A stretch of DNA of 64,000 bases, from positions 1 through 64,000 of the forward strand of contig NZ_JAYKTT020000045.1 in assembly GCF_038404745.2 (NCBI RefSeq). Reading direction: 5' to 3'. The notes beneath the pieces were generated by a model. The model had not been told where the DNA came from and searched no databases. It saw nothing but the letters and a program-made list of their open reading frames with translations. A program made the position numbers and the translations under genes. Origin of the DNA: Chlorogloeopsis sp038404745 (GTDB lineage Bacteria; Cyanobacteriota; Cyanobacteriia; Cyanobacteriales; Nostocaceae). Numbering within the stretch: the first letter of the stretch is position 1; each line of letters opens with the position of its first letter. Positions 8,232 through 17,663 of the stretch are shown piece after piece.

Positions 8232-9431
8232 ATGACAAGTATCGAACTAAAACAAGAAAATATAAATCTCCTTAAGCTTGAAGATTATGATGTAAGCCGA
8301 GAATGCGGTTTTTTACCAACCCATCTGCCTGCCAACGTTCAATTGCCGGAGGTGTTTCGGCAAGTGCAACAAGCTGCTGCCTTACTACCCAAGTGGCTGA
8401 CTACTGGCAAAATTCGGCAAGTTGTAGAGAAACTCCCAGAAGTAGACGTGGAGCAAGCAACTTTAGACGAGATGCACTTGCGTCGGCTCATGCAGGTGTA
8501 TTCTTACCTAACCCATGCCTATGTTTGGGGTGAAGCTAAACCTGTAAAAGTGCTGCCGCGCAATATTGCCGTACCTTTTTACAATATTTCTCAAAGTGTA
8601 GGTAGACCTCCAGTATTGTCTTATGCTTCCTATGCCTTAGACAACTGGGTGCGAATTAACGAAACTGAACCGATCACAATTGGCAATATCATCATTGCGC
8701 AAAACTTCTTTGGTGGATTGGATGAAGACTGGTTTATTCTTATTCATATCGATATTGAAGCTAAAGCTGCACCTGCACTCTGTGTTATTCCTACTCTTTT
8801 AGAGGCAATTGCTCAAAATGATTTTAGTGAAGCGATCGCTGCTTTAGAAAACATCAAGAACGCATGGACAAACATCAACACCACCATGAACCGGATGCCA
8901 GAAGGTTGCGATCCCTATATTTATTACAACAGAGTGCGTCCTTACATTCATGGCTGGAAAAATAACTCTGTACTACCAGAAGGACTCATATACGAAGGCG
9001 TAGAAGTTTGGGGCGAAAAACCTCAGCAATTTCGTGGCGAGACGGGCGCACAAAGCAGTATTGTACCGACGATGGATGCTCTATTCAATATTTCTCACGA
9101 ACACGATCCACTGTGGCAATTCTTGATAGAAATGCGGAATTATATGCCACCAAAACATCGCGCTTTTATGGAAGAAGTGGAAAGGCGCTCAACACTGCGC
9201 GATTTTGTTAGAAATAACATGGATCAAGTACCAAAGCTTAGAGATTTATATAATGATTGCGTATCTCTTATAGAAAAATTCCGTACCCAACACCTAGAAT
9301 TTGCTAACCGCTACATCCATCAACAAACTGCAAAGTTCAGCAACGATACCAAAATTGGCACAGGCGGTACACCATTCATGCGGTATTTGCAAAAACATCG
9401 TGATGAAAGCCGACGACATCTTTTGGAATAA
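8232..9431 (+). CDS. Indoleamine 2,3-dioxygenase family heme protein
   Basis: A 399-residue member of the IDO family, which uses heme to open the indole ring of tryptophan or related indoles. It aligns by eye with vertebrate IDO through LIYEGVEVWG, GAQSSIVPTMDALF, MRNYMPPKHRAFME and the C-terminal GTGGTPFMRYLQKHRDES (GTGGT at 376-380). His354 in FRTQHLEFANRYI aligns with the proximal heme ligand. The start has a perfect AGGAGG. It follows the AMP-binding ligase by 83 bp. No other kynurenine-pathway gene is visible here, so the physiological substrate is open. Confidence 0.88.
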   Translation: MTSIELKQENINLLKLEDYDVSRECGFLPTHLPANVQLPEVFRQVQQAAALLPKWLTTGKIRQVVEKLPEVDVEQATLDEMHLRRLMQVYSYLTHAYVWGEAKPVKVLPRNIAVPFYNISQSVGRPPVLSYASYALDNWVRINETEPITIGNIIIAQNFFGGLDEDWFILIHIDIEAKAAPALCVIPTLLEAIAQNDFSEAIAALENIKNAWTNINTTMNRMPEGCDPYIYYNRVRPYIHGWKNNSVLPEGLIYEGVEVWGEKPQQFRGETGAQSSIVPTMDALFNISHEHDPLWQFLIEMRNYMPPKHRAFMEEVERRSTLRDFVRNNMDQVPKLRDLYNDCVSLIEKFRTQHLEFANRYIHQQTAKFSNDTKIGTGGTPFMRYLQKHRDESRRHLLE

Positions 9432-9558
9432 ATGTTCGAGTATGGGAGTTGTCGATTCTTGACATTCAGCAACGCACTTTTAGCTTTCTATAAGGTGGGC
9501 ATTGCCTGTCAAAGCCTATAAGATATTTGAGATATAGATGAGCAATGCCCACCCTACA

Positions 9559-11169
9559 TTAACTTCCTTGAATTTTCTTGTCATAACCAGCCCACTCTTT
9601 AGCACGCAAAAGATACTTTTGAATTTTACCAGTGCTAGTTTTAGGTAAAGAACAAAATTCCACAGCAGTAGGACATTTAAAAGCTGCTATTTGACTGCGG
9701 CAAAAATGAATTAATTCATCTGCGGAAACGTTTGCTCCTGCTTTTAAAGTCACAAAGGCTTTGGCAACTTCTCCTCTTTTGGGATGAGGAATGCCAATAA
9801 CCGCACACTCTAATACTGCTTCGTGGCGATAAAGACATTGCTCGACTTCAATACTGGAGACATTCTCGCCGTTGGTAATGATGATATCTTTCATGCGATC
9901 GCGCACTTCAATATAGCCATCAGGGTGCATCACTGCTAAATCACCACTGTGAAACCATCCTCCTCTAAATGCACGTTCTGTCGCCTCTGGATCGTTATAA
10001 TAGCCTTTCATGACCATGTTTCCTCGCATTACAACTTCACCCATCGTTTGTCCATTAGCGGGGACATCATTCATATCTTGATCTACAACCCGTAAACTAT
10101 CTCCACAAACATAAGGAACGCCTTGACGCGCTAACAGTTTTGCTTTTTGCTCAATCTTTAAATTGTTCCAGTTTGACTGATATTCGCAAACAGTATAAGG
10201 CCCATAAACTTCTGTCAAACCATAAGTATGAATAATTTTTGCCCCAATATTAGTAATTTTTTCTATCAATGTTGGTGAAGGAGGCGCACCTGCTGTCATG
10301 ATTGTCAAAGGTTGTTCTAAATGTTGAGGACAATCTGGATGATTCAGCAAAGAAATAAGTACAACTGGGGCAGCATTTAGATGAGTTACGCCTTCTTGTT
10401 GAATCAGCTTCCAGACTTTACCAGGATGAAATTTACGTAAACAAATATGAGTACCGCCAATAGCAGTAACAGCCCATGTAAAACACCAGCCATTACAGTG
10501 AAACATAGGTAAAGTCCATAGATAAACAGAGTTGGAAGTTAAAGTTGCTTCAATAATTTCGCCCAAGGAGTTAATATAAGCGCCTCGATGAGAGTACATC
10601 ACCCCTTTTGAATGACCTGTTGTTCCACTGGTGTAATTAATAGTAATTGTCTCCATTTCATCTTGAGTCACCCAAGGGAAAGGAGCAGGATTACCACTTT
10701 GCATAAATTCTTGATAGTCCTGATTTTCATTGGGAAAACTATCTTCAACATCATTAATATTTATAATTTTTTTAACTGTTTCTAAACTATTTTCATCAAA
10801 TTGAATTAAATGAGCTAATTCCCTATCTACAAAGAGAAATTTTGAACCACTCTGATTGAGAATATAAGTAACTTCTTGAGATGTTAAACGAACATTAATA
10901 GATACTAATACACCGCCCGCTAGAGGAACAGCAAAATGAGCTTCTAGTAGTGGGGGAATATTAAAAGACAAAAAAGCTACTCTATCTCCCTGTTGCAATC
11001 CTGCATAGCGCAAAGCCGAAGCTAGACGATTGACATTAGCCGCAAATTGAGCATAAGTTAAGCGTTGTTGACCGTAAACAATAGCAACTTTATCAGGATA
11101 AGTTATGGTGCTGCGCTTAAGAAAAGTTAAAGGCGTCAGGATGTTTTGGTAAACAAGTTTGTGATTCAT
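9559..11169 (-). CDS. Acyl-CoA synthetase (AMP-forming), medium/long-chain type
   Basis: A 536-residue ligase from the ATG at 11169; a TTG four codons earlier is in frame but less likely. Motifs: INYTSGTTGHSKGVMYSHRG (ATP loop), the aromatic-rich LWTLPMFHCNGW, TYGLTEVYGP, GWFHSGDLAV followed by DGYIEVRDRMKD, and the C-terminal PKTSTGKIQK with the catalytic lysine. These are typical of FadD-like or dicarboxylate/aryl-CoA ligases of the DMSP-lyase/AlkK type. The gene is convergent with the dioxygenase gene and divergent from the DUF4212/symporter pair. The substrate cannot be assigned. Confidence 0.85.
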   Translation of the reverse strand: MNHKLVYQNILTPLTFLKRSTITYPDKVAIVYGQQRLTYAQFAANVNRLASALRYAGLQQGDRVAFLSFNIPPLLEAHFAVPLAGGVLVSINVRLTSQEVTYILNQSGSKFLFVDRELAHLIQFDENSLETVKKIININDVEDSFPNENQDYQEFMQSGNPAPFPWVTQDEMETITINYTSGTTGHSKGVMYSHRGAYINSLGEIIEATLTSNSVYLWTLPMFHCNGWCFTWAVTAIGGTHICLRKFHPGKVWKLIQQEGVTHLNAAPVVLISLLNHPDCPQHLEQPLTIMTAGAPPSPTLIEKITNIGAKIIHTYGLTEVYGPYTVCEYQSNWNNLKIEQKAKLLARQGVPYVCGDSLRVVDQDMNDVPANGQTMGEVVMRGNMVMKGYYNDPEATERAFRGGWFHSGDLAVMHPDGYIEVRDRMKDIIITNGENVSSIEVEQCLYRHEAVLECAVIGIPHPKRGEVAKAFVTLKAGANVSADELIHFCRSQIAAFKCPTAVEFCSLPKTSTGKIQKYLLRAKEWAGYDKKIQGS

Positions 11170-11330
11170 TTTTATAACCAATCTGCTAAATCTAAGTTTA
11201 CGTAGCCAAATAATGGATTTTGCAACTTTTATTAAAATTATGTAAATAACATTTAGAATTTTAGAAATTTCCAGTAGAATTATGACTTCTTGATACTATT
11301 TTTGTTTTTGATGCATTGACTTAAAAAATC

Positions 11331-11585
11331 ATGGATAAGCATCAGTATCGTTCTTATTGGCGTGCCAATACAACTTTAATTCGCAATCTTTTAATAATCT
11401 GGGCACTAGTTTCCCTCGTTTTTAGTATTTTGCTGGTACAACCGTTGAACGCAGTACGTTTTTTTGGCGTACCTTTGGGTTTTTGGATGGCGCAGCAGGG
11501 TTCAATTTTGATATTTGTAGGGCTGATTTTTACCTATGCCTTTCAAATGGATAAGTTAGATCGCAAATATAATCACAAGAAGTGA
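11331..11585 (+). CDS. DUF4212 small membrane protein, symporter partner
   Basis: An 84-residue protein with two membrane helices (LLIIWALVSLVFSILLV and GSILIFVGLIFTYAFQM) and the N-terminal YWRANTTLIRNLLIIW signature of DUF4212. In many bacteria this protein is encoded just before a sodium:solute symporter, as here with 9 bp between them, and the two are thought to work together. It ends in a short basic tail (DKLDRKYNHKK). Confidence 0.88.
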   Translation: MDKHQYRSYWRANTTLIRNLLIIWALVSLVFSILLVQPLNAVRFFGVPLGFWMAQQGSILIFVGLIFTYAFQMDKLDRKYNHKK

Positions 11586-11594
11586 GGAAAGGCT

Positions 11595-13277
11595 GTGTCA
11601 GTAGAACTTTGGACAATTGTAATAGTAGGGTTATCTTTTTTAATTTACCTTTACATAGGCTGGCGATCGCGAGTCAAAGATAGTGAAGGTTTTTTTGTAG
11701 CAGAACGAGGGGTTCCCTCAATTGCCAACGGTGCTGCTACAGCAGCTGATTGGATGTCTGCCGCCTCGTTTATTTCGATGGCGGGGCTGATTTCTTTTAT
11801 GGGCTATGACGGTTCAATTTACCTGATGGGTTGGACTGGTGGCTATGTGCTGCTGGCATTACTGCTAGCTCCTTACTTACGCAAGTTTGGTAAGTACACA
11901 GTTCCAGACTTTGTCGGCGATCGCTATTACTCTAATCTCGCCCGCTTGGTAGCTGTAATTGCCGCTATTTTTGTTTCTCTGACTTATGTAGCCGGGCAAA
12001 TGCGGGGGGTAGGAATTGTTTTTAGCCGCTTTCTGCAGGTTGATATTAATACCGGTGTAGTCATTGGGATGGTGATTGTTGGCTTTTTTGCAGTCTTGGG
12101 TGGTATGAAAGGCATTACCTGGACGCAAGTAGCACAGTACTGTATCTTAATCGTTGCCTACTTGATCCCGGCGATCGCCCTCGCTGTATTGCTGACAGGT
12201 AACCCCATTCCCCAATTGGCATTTACCTTTAGTGACATCGCTGACAAGCTCAATCAAATCCAAGTTGACTTGGGATTTAAGGAGTATACCCAAGCCTTTG
12301 TCAACAAACCAATGATTGATGTGCTGTTCATCACCTTAGCACTAATGATCGGCACTGCTGGTTTACCTCATGTTATTGTACGTTTTTACACAGTACCTAG
12401 TGTACGTTCCGCTCGTTTTTCCGCTGGTTGGGCGCTACTATTCATTGCAATTTTATATACAACTGCTCCTGCCCTTTCCATGTTTGCCCGCTACAACTTA
12501 ATTACTTCGCTGCACAATCAAACAGTAGAAGAAGTACGGCAGCTAGACTGGGCAAACAAGTGGGAAAAGACAAAACTATTAGCTTTTGAAGATAAAAATG
12601 GTGACGGGCGTTTGCAGCTAACTCCCAGCAAAGACACCAACGAAATTACAATTGACCGAGATATCATCGTTCTTGCTACCCCAGAAATAGCTAAACTTGC
12701 ACCTTGGGTAATAGCTTTGGTAGCTGCAGGTGGCTTGGCTGCTGCTTTGTCCACGGCATCGGGATTATTACTGGTAATATCAAGTTCCATTGCCCACGAT
12801 GTCTACTATCGTATTGTCGATCCGCAAGCATCAGAGCAAAAACGGGTGTTTGTCGGGCGCGTGATGGTTGGTTTATCGTTAGTTGCGGCTGGGTACTTTG
12901 GCGTCAACCCGCCTGGGTTTGTGGGTGAAGTGGTAGCTTTTGCCTTTGGTTTAGCTGCTTCTAGCTTCTTTCCAGCAATTATCCTCGGTATTTTCGACAA
13001 GCGTACCAACTCCACTGGAGCGATCGCCGGGATGTTAACAGGTTTAATTTTCACAAGCATTTATATTATCGGCGTCAAGTTTGTAGGTATGCCAGCTTGG
13101 TTCTTTGGAGTATCCGCAGAAGGCATTGGCACGCTGGGGGCGATTATTAATTTGATTGTCACTTGGGTAGTTTCGCGCCTGAGCGCACCACCACCAGTAG
13201 AAATTCAGGCATTGGTGGAAAATTTACGTACCCCCGATCTTGAAGACAAACAAGCTGTAGCGACATTAGAAAACTGA
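11595..13277 (+). CDS. Sodium:solute symporter, ActP-like
   Basis: A 560-residue member of the SSS family of the kind paired with DUF4212 (acetate/monocarboxylate type). It starts with GTG at 11595 behind an AGGAAAGG site. About 13 membrane helices are visible; GAATAADWMSAASFISMAGL near residue 45 and the later GGLAAALSTASGLLLVISSS are family signatures. A hydrophilic loop near residues 318-355 includes AFEDKNGDGRLQL, which looks like an EF-hand-type calcium loop and is common in this subfamily. It probably imports a small organic acid with Na+. It lies divergent from an acyl-CoA ligase, which fits uptake followed by activation, but the link is inferred. Confidence 0.88.
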   Translation: MSVELWTIVIVGLSFLIYLYIGWRSRVKDSEGFFVAERGVPSIANGAATAADWMSAASFISMAGLISFMGYDGSIYLMGWTGGYVLLALLLAPYLRKFGKYTVPDFVGDRYYSNLARLVAVIAAIFVSLTYVAGQMRGVGIVFSRFLQVDINTGVVIGMVIVGFFAVLGGMKGITWTQVAQYCILIVAYLIPAIALAVLLTGNPIPQLAFTFSDIADKLNQIQVDLGFKEYTQAFVNKPMIDVLFITLALMIGTAGLPHVIVRFYTVPSVRSARFSAGWALLFIAILYTTAPALSMFARYNLITSLHNQTVEEVRQLDWANKWEKTKLLAFEDKNGDGRLQLTPSKDTNEITIDRDIIVLATPEIAKLAPWVIALVAAGGLAAALSTASGLLLVISSSIAHDVYYRIVDPQASEQKRVFVGRVMVGLSLVAAGYFGVNPPGFVGEVVAFAFGLAASSFFPAIILGIFDKRTNSTGAIAGMLTGLIFTSIYIIGVKFVGMPAWFFGVSAEGIGTLGAIINLIVTWVVSRLSAPPPVEIQALVENLRTPDLEDKQAVATLEN

Positions 13278-13339
13278 TAACACAAGGATGTAGGGGAATA
13301 TTATAGAGACGGTCTCTATAAAAAGATATTTTTATGATA

Positions 13340-13407
13340 ACGACCACAGATGGACACAGATAAACACAGATAAATTATCCGTGTGTATCTGTGTTTATCC
13401 GTGGTCG
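13340..13407. repeat. Large inverted repeat (CGACCACAGATGGACACAGA family)
   Basis: The left arm beginning CGACCACAGATGGACACAGA and the right arm ending GTTTATCCGTGGTCG are near-complementary over about 30 bp with almost no loop. It lies between the symporter and the ABC permease, which converge on it, so it may also act as a bidirectional terminator. The left arm recurs at 63659-63692 as the coding end of the CusB-like gene. Confidence 0.7.
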
Positions 13408-13443
13408 ATTTCTAAAACATTATTTTTACTTGTCTTAAATTTT

Positions 13444-14559
13444 CTACTTTTGCAAGCTGCGCGGATCGAGTGCATCTCTCAACCCATCACCTAATAAGTT
13501 GAATGCCAGCACTGTTAGGATAATTACTAAGGCTGGTGGCCAAATTAACCAAGGTTGCAATACCAAAATTGAAGCATTAGTTGCTAGTGATAACATGTTG
13601 CCCCAAGATGGATCTGGTTGTTGAATTCCCAATCCAATTAGACTAAGGACTGCTTCTGCGCCAATAAAACTAGGAACTGCAAGGGTTGCAGAGATAATTA
13701 TGTAAGTTGCAGTTTGTGGTAGGATGTGACGAATCATAATATAGAGTGGTTTTCCGCCCATTGCTTGTGCAGCTTGCACAAATTCTCGCTCTTTGATGGA
13801 TAGTACCTGTCCGCGGATGACTCGTGCTAAACCAGCCCAACTAATAAACGACGTAATCAACACAATTAGCACAAAGCGTTCAGTACTAGAAAGCCCTGGT
13901 GGTAAAACAGCGCCCAAAGTTACCAAAAGGTAAATGCTGGGAAAAATCATTAGTACTTCAGCCAAGCGCATCGTGATAGTGTCAACCCAGCCTCCAAAAT
14001 AACCAGAAATTCCACCAACAATCATCCCCAAGGGAAAGGTTAAGGCAACTCCCACAATTCCAATAAACAAACTAATCCTACCACCGTGTACTAAACGACT
14101 GAACTGATCACGTCCTTGATCGTCAGTACCCAAAATATTGATTTTTGTTTGATTAGTAGTACCAAATAAATGCCAATTTAAGGGAATACCAGGGATGATA
14201 GTTACCTCATCCCACTGTGGTGGCAGTGGCAAACTTAACTGAAACAGACGATATTCAGCACCTTCAACAAATAACCGTACTGGAGAGGGCTTGCTTTTGT
14301 CTACAATCAGTTCGCGATCGCCTGTTTCTAAATTTGTATCTCCTTGAATTGTCGGATAAACATGAGGGCCGATAAACTGCCCAGACTCTGAAAACCAGTG
14401 AATTTTGGTAGGTGGCAGTAGTGAACCGTTTGGTTGCGAAGCATAAGGATCGTAAGGAGCGACGAAATCAGCTGCAATTACTACCGCATAGAATATTATT
14501 AGTAAAATTGCTCCAAATCGCGCCAAAGGATTTTTCTTTAGTCTTTGCCACCAATTCAT
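13444..14559 (-). CDS. ABC transporter permease, peptide/nickel (DppC/OppC) type
   Basis: A 371-residue inner-membrane permease. The first helix is at about 15-33, a periplasmic insert follows (about 35-150), and then comes the core with ILGTDDQGRDQFSRLVHGGR, typical of DppC/OppC, and the EAA loop (FVQAAQAMGGKPLYIMIRHILPQ). About six helices in total. It ends in LLGDGLRDALDPR, also typical. No partner permease, ATPase or binding protein is adjacent, so it is an orphan here, as often in cyanobacteria where such genes are scattered. The solute is unknown. Confidence 0.88.
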   Translation of the reverse strand: MNWWQRLKKNPLARFGAILLIIFYAVVIAADFVAPYDPYASQPNGSLLPPTKIHWFSESGQFIGPHVYPTIQGDTNLETGDRELIVDKSKPSPVRLFVEGAEYRLFQLSLPLPPQWDEVTIIPGIPLNWHLFGTTNQTKINILGTDDQGRDQFSRLVHGGRISLFIGIVGVALTFPLGMIVGGISGYFGGWVDTITMRLAEVLMIFPSIYLLVTLGAVLPPGLSSTERFVLIVLITSFISWAGLARVIRGQVLSIKEREFVQAAQAMGGKPLYIMIRHILPQTATYIIISATLAVPSFIGAEAVLSLIGLGIQQPDPSWGNMLSLATNASILVLQPWLIWPPALVIILTVLAFNLLGDGLRDALDPRSLQK

Positions 14560-14614
14560 AGTTGTTATTTGTCCTTTGTCGTCTGTCCCAAATCAATAAT
14601 TAATGAATACTATA

Positions 14615-15490
14615 TTAAGCGTGTAGTTGCTCAACTAGATACAACTTGTCTTCTTGAGGCATTTCATGTTCCACAACGAACACATTCGAGTAAAGATTAG
14701 CGATAAATTGTTTACCCTGTTGTGTCAAAGATAGATAACGCAGTCCATCTTGGATATACGGATAAACCACATTCCAGTAGAACTTAGCATAGTTTTTGCG
14801 TAAATCAGCAGGAGTTTGATACCCCAAAACTTTATTCATTCCTGTTTCTTCAAACTCGTAGAACAAAGAAGTAATTTTCTTTAAATAGCGAGGATCGCTT
14901 AATTGCCCAATTAAATCCGCAGCACGCACCAAGCCTGCATAGCTATCAGTACAGTGATGATCCTCGGCTGCTGGTACTGGGAAACGAGTCAATTCAATGT
15001 TGCTTTTAATTACCTCAGAATCTATCAGTTTATGACCGCCAAAGCGTTCATTAATGAAAAGTTTTGCCCTATCCACATGATACGGTGTCAAACTAGCATC
15101 AGAAGCTCCTGGAGCTAAACGAATCATGATGTGATCTTTACCTGTAGCATACAAGCCTTCTAGCTCTCGATCTTGGCGACACACACCTTTAACGTAGCCG
15201 ATATCATGACACACTAGGGAAATCATAAAATGCAGCCAATCTTCACTGGATACTCCCCCTTCGCGAATGTGTTTGCCACGCAACATTTCCTGTCCAACCA
15301 GGGTGACAAGGATTGAGTGTTCTACATTATGATATAAGGCGTCACTATTGGCTATGTTTTCTAAAGCCATGTTGCCCGCCCAAGCAATAATATCTTGATA
15401 ATCACTTTTAAAACAGCCGTAAGTACGGTAGTAGCCTTCTCGAATTTGCTTTACAAAAGCGTCTATTAATATTTCCGTCGAATTAAACAT
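14615..15490 (-). CDS. HD-domain metal-dependent phosphohydrolase
   Basis: A 291-residue protein with HD-superfamily metal ligands: YHNVEH (His54, His58) and LVCHDIGY (His95, Asp96), plus later histidines in the conserved ELTRFPVPAAEDHH. No sensor domain is evident, so it looks like a stand-alone hydrolase conserved in cyanobacteria. Likely substrates are nucleotides or cyclic nucleotides, but none can be named. It lies 55 bp downstream of no co-oriented gene and upstream of the ABC permease gene on the same strand. Confidence 0.75.
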   Translation of the reverse strand: MFNSTEILIDAFVKQIREGYYRTYGCFKSDYQDIIAWAGNMALENIANSDALYHNVEHSILVTLVGQEMLRGKHIREGGVSSEDWLHFMISLVCHDIGYVKGVCRQDRELEGLYATGKDHIMIRLAPGASDASLTPYHVDRAKLFINERFGGHKLIDSEVIKSNIELTRFPVPAAEDHHCTDSYAGLVRAADLIGQLSDPRYLKKITSLFYEFEETGMNKVLGYQTPADLRKNYAKFYWNVVYPYIQDGLRYLSLTQQGKQFIANLYSNVFVVEHEMPQEDKLYLVEQLHA

Positions 15491-15823
15491 ACTGGTTTCT
15501 CAGTCGGACAAGTTGATATCAAAATTTACAAGTACCTTGACGTGAAATTAAAGTTAAGCACAATTAGTTTATAATTGTATTGATTTTAACATTATATTTT
15601 TAAGTGTTGTTCAGATGCGATCGCGGCTGATGAGCGCTTATGTATGGGTTTTACATCTAATTAGTTTTTCATATCAATGCTATTGTCGGCTGCGATCTAG
15701 ATCCAAAAGTTCTGTGATTCAAACATCGTGCAGTTTTCTGCCTGATGCAAACCATATTTGAACAATAGCTGTTGAAAACTTATATATAATAATTGTTATC
15801 TAGATTTTGGCTAATAACTGTTC
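15491..15823. other. Intergenic region before the tRNA gene
   Basis: No gene seen. It should carry the promoter of the HD-domain gene (leftward) and of the tRNA (rightward). A HIP1-like GCGATCGC core lies near 15617. I see no other structure. Confidence 0.4.
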
Positions 15824-15895
15824 GCGGGTGTAGTTCAGTGGTAGAACGTCAGCTTCCCAAGCTGAATGTCGTGGGTTCGAGTCCCATCACCCGCT
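15824..15895 (+). tRNA. tRNA-Gly (anticodon CCC)
   Basis: A full cloverleaf: acceptor arm GCGGGTG paired with CACCCGC, D-arm GTTCAGTGGTAGAAC, anticodon stem TCAGC/GCTGA around loop TTCCCAA (anticodon CCC), and T-arm GTGGG/CCCAT with loop TTCGAGT. The discriminator base is T. CCA is not encoded. It reads the GGG glycine codon. Confidence 0.93.
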
Positions 15896-16017
15896 TATAA
15901 TTCAAAATGGGGTAATTTTTGGAAACAACTGGCGAGCACCAAGCCATATACTTCGAGGCTGGCTTTTGTGAGATGAAATTGAACCTTTAACGCCATTGAT
16001 GTTTGTGCGATCGCAGC

Positions 16018-16137
16018 TTAATCCATCCTATTGTCTAACACTATCCCTGGAATTCGGGACAACTCTCTGACATTATTAGTTACCAGTATCATCCCAAAAG
16101 TAATTGCTTGGGATGCTATCAGCATATCCATTGAGCC
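16018..16137 (-). pseudogene. VapC/PIN toxin C-terminal remnant
   Basis: The minus strand reads GSMDMLIASQAITFGMILVT, then NNVRELSRIPGIVLDN and a stop. This is the C-terminal third of a VapC-type PIN nuclease, with the D of MDMLIA and the VTNN string. No N-terminal PIN part is visible upstream, so the gene is truncated and not functional. No antitoxin gene was found beside it. Confidence 0.6.
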
Positions 16138-16250
16138 TTAATGTTATGAGAGTGGCTTTTTCAGCAGTAGTTAAACCATTAGCGTCTGTGATATTTATGT
16201 GTTTGAGAATTACAGCCATTTTCATGATGAATAGACCACACGATACTGTA

Positions 16251-16306
16251 AGGGCGGGTTTTGTTTCAATCTCTAGCTCAAACCGAAAGGATATCTGCTA
16301 AACCCG
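16251..16306. repeat. GGGCGGGTTT palindromic element, copy 1
   Basis: The ends GGCGGGTTT and AAACCCGCC are inverted repeats around a roughly 37-base middle containing AAACCGAAA. A second element with the same ends, and the middle motif GAAACCGA, is at 31766-31824. It looks like a small non-coding dispersed element. Confidence 0.55.
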
Positions 16307-16395
16307 CCTCTACAAAAAATTGTGATTCAAATAAATGAATTGCAAATAAGGGTAACAAGTTCCTACTTGCTAGGAAAACTAAATTGAATGGAAAC

Positions 16396-17472
16396 CTAGC
16401 GAACTCCCGCAAAACCAGCTTGCTTGATCGCTTGTTGTCCTTGATCACTGAGTAAAAGATTGGCATAGGCTTCTCCAGCCTCCTCTTCCTTACCGTTGTT
16501 CTGTTTAATAATCACAAACAAGTTAGTAGTAATTGGATAGCTACCATTTTTGATCGCTTCAGTATTAACTTGGTTGCGTTGACGCGGGCATTGCTCAGGT
16601 GTGACTAGAGGTTGGCGATAAGAAGGAACAAACTCAGTAGGAGTGTTACCGAGTGGTAAAGGCTTGACGCTACATTGAGGCACTATGGCACGGGCAGAAC
16701 CATAATATATACCTCCAGGGGTTTTACTAACTTGACGCAAAGCTTCTGTGGTAGAAGATATATACTGAACATTAGAACCAAGCTGTTGTTTACTCACGTC
16801 TGTGTGAGTAGGGAATATTACTGAATCTATATTTTCTGGATTTCGCGAGAAAGGAGTAATAGGTAAGTCTTGTCCACCTACTTGTTTCCAGTTAGTAATT
16901 TGTCCCAAATAAATTTGCTGCAACTGCTCAACTGTTAAACCAGGCACTTGCAGTGATGGGTTGACTGCTACCGCAATTCCATCAATTCCAACTTGGCGTT
17001 GCTCAAGGGTGAAACCTTGTTGTTTAGCTAAAGTGTATTCTTCTTCTGTTAAAGGACGAGATAACTGAGCAAAGTCCAATTGCCCGTTAAGTAACATCCG
17101 AATGCCTGAATTAGAACCAGGACTACCTTCAATAGGACTGATATAACGCAATTGTAATTCTGGGCGATCGCTTTGAATGAGAGAATCTACCAATTGGCGG
17201 ATAGGCGCCCAGGCTGTACTGCCACCATAGTTATATGAGCCGACGGGAACATTAGCAACACTGTTAAAAGTAGATCCAGAAATCAAGGTAGGATTTGAGC
17301 TTTGCCCGGAGGAAGAGACTGCATTCTTGCGTACCAAAGTGTATGGCCGTAAAAACCACCATAAAAGCCCACCGATTACCACAATAGTCATCACTTTACC
17401 GATGATCAAGCCTCGAAGTAAAAGTGTTGCTTCTTCGTTCATTACAAACTTTCTTCGATTTGTATTGTCCAT
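16396..17472 (-). CDS. Phosphate-type ABC substrate-binding protein, membrane-anchored
   Basis: A 358-residue protein of the PstS/PBP-like superfamily. A membrane helix (GKVMTIVVIGGLLWWFL, about 24-41) is followed by the binding domain with TVEQLQQIYLGQITNWKQVGG, the signature of PstS-like proteins, and ANLLSDQGQQAIKQAGF at the C-terminus. It may bind phosphate or another oxyanion. There is no transport gene beside it; the next gene upstream on the strand is a Ser/Thr kinase, so a sensing role is possible. An ATG ten codons downstream (17442) is an alternative start with a better purine-rich leader. Confidence 0.8.
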   Translation of the reverse strand: MDNTNRRKFVMNEEATLLLRGLIIGKVMTIVVIGGLLWWFLRPYTLVRKNAVSSSGQSSNPTLISGSTFNSVANVPVGSYNYGGSTAWAPIRQLVDSLIQSDRPELQLRYISPIEGSPGSNSGIRMLLNGQLDFAQLSRPLTEEEYTLAKQQGFTLEQRQVGIDGIAVAVNPSLQVPGLTVEQLQQIYLGQITNWKQVGGQDLPITPFSRNPENIDSVIFPTHTDVSKQQLGSNVQYISSTTEALRQVSKTPGGIYYGSARAIVPQCSVKPLPLGNTPTEFVPSYRQPLVTPEQCPRQRNQVNTEAIKNGSYPITTNLFVIIKQNNGKEEEAGEAYANLLLSDQGQQAIKQAGFAGVR

Positions 17473-17663
17473 ATGTCTGTTTTATCTGTATTGATGATTC
17501 CGAGCTAAATCAAGTAATGAAATTTTTAAAGATGCTATTTCTACTAATTGCTAGAAAAGTTAAAGAAAATGAATTGCTAACATTTAATCATTAAACCGGA
17601 ACATCAACTAATCAAACATCTATGGATAGAAGTCATGCTATGTAAAACTTTATGACCTTGGTG

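Larger units (their letters stand above)
15896..16395. other. Gap with a VapC remnant and a palindromic repeat
   Basis: No intact gene. It holds the C-terminal remnant of a PIN/VapC toxin (16018-16137, minus strand) and a GGGCGGGTTT...AAACCCGCC repeat (16251-16306). Toxin genes are often found next to tRNAs, which fits. Confidence 0.5.

Noticed and set aside
13310..13440. Possible insertion sequence at the large inverted repeat
   Set aside because: No transposase frame lies inside or next to it; it is a small non-coding palindrome.
15895..16395. tRNA-Gly as an integration site of a genomic island
   Set aside because: No integrase and no repeated tRNA 3' end were seen; only a toxin remnant lies beside it.
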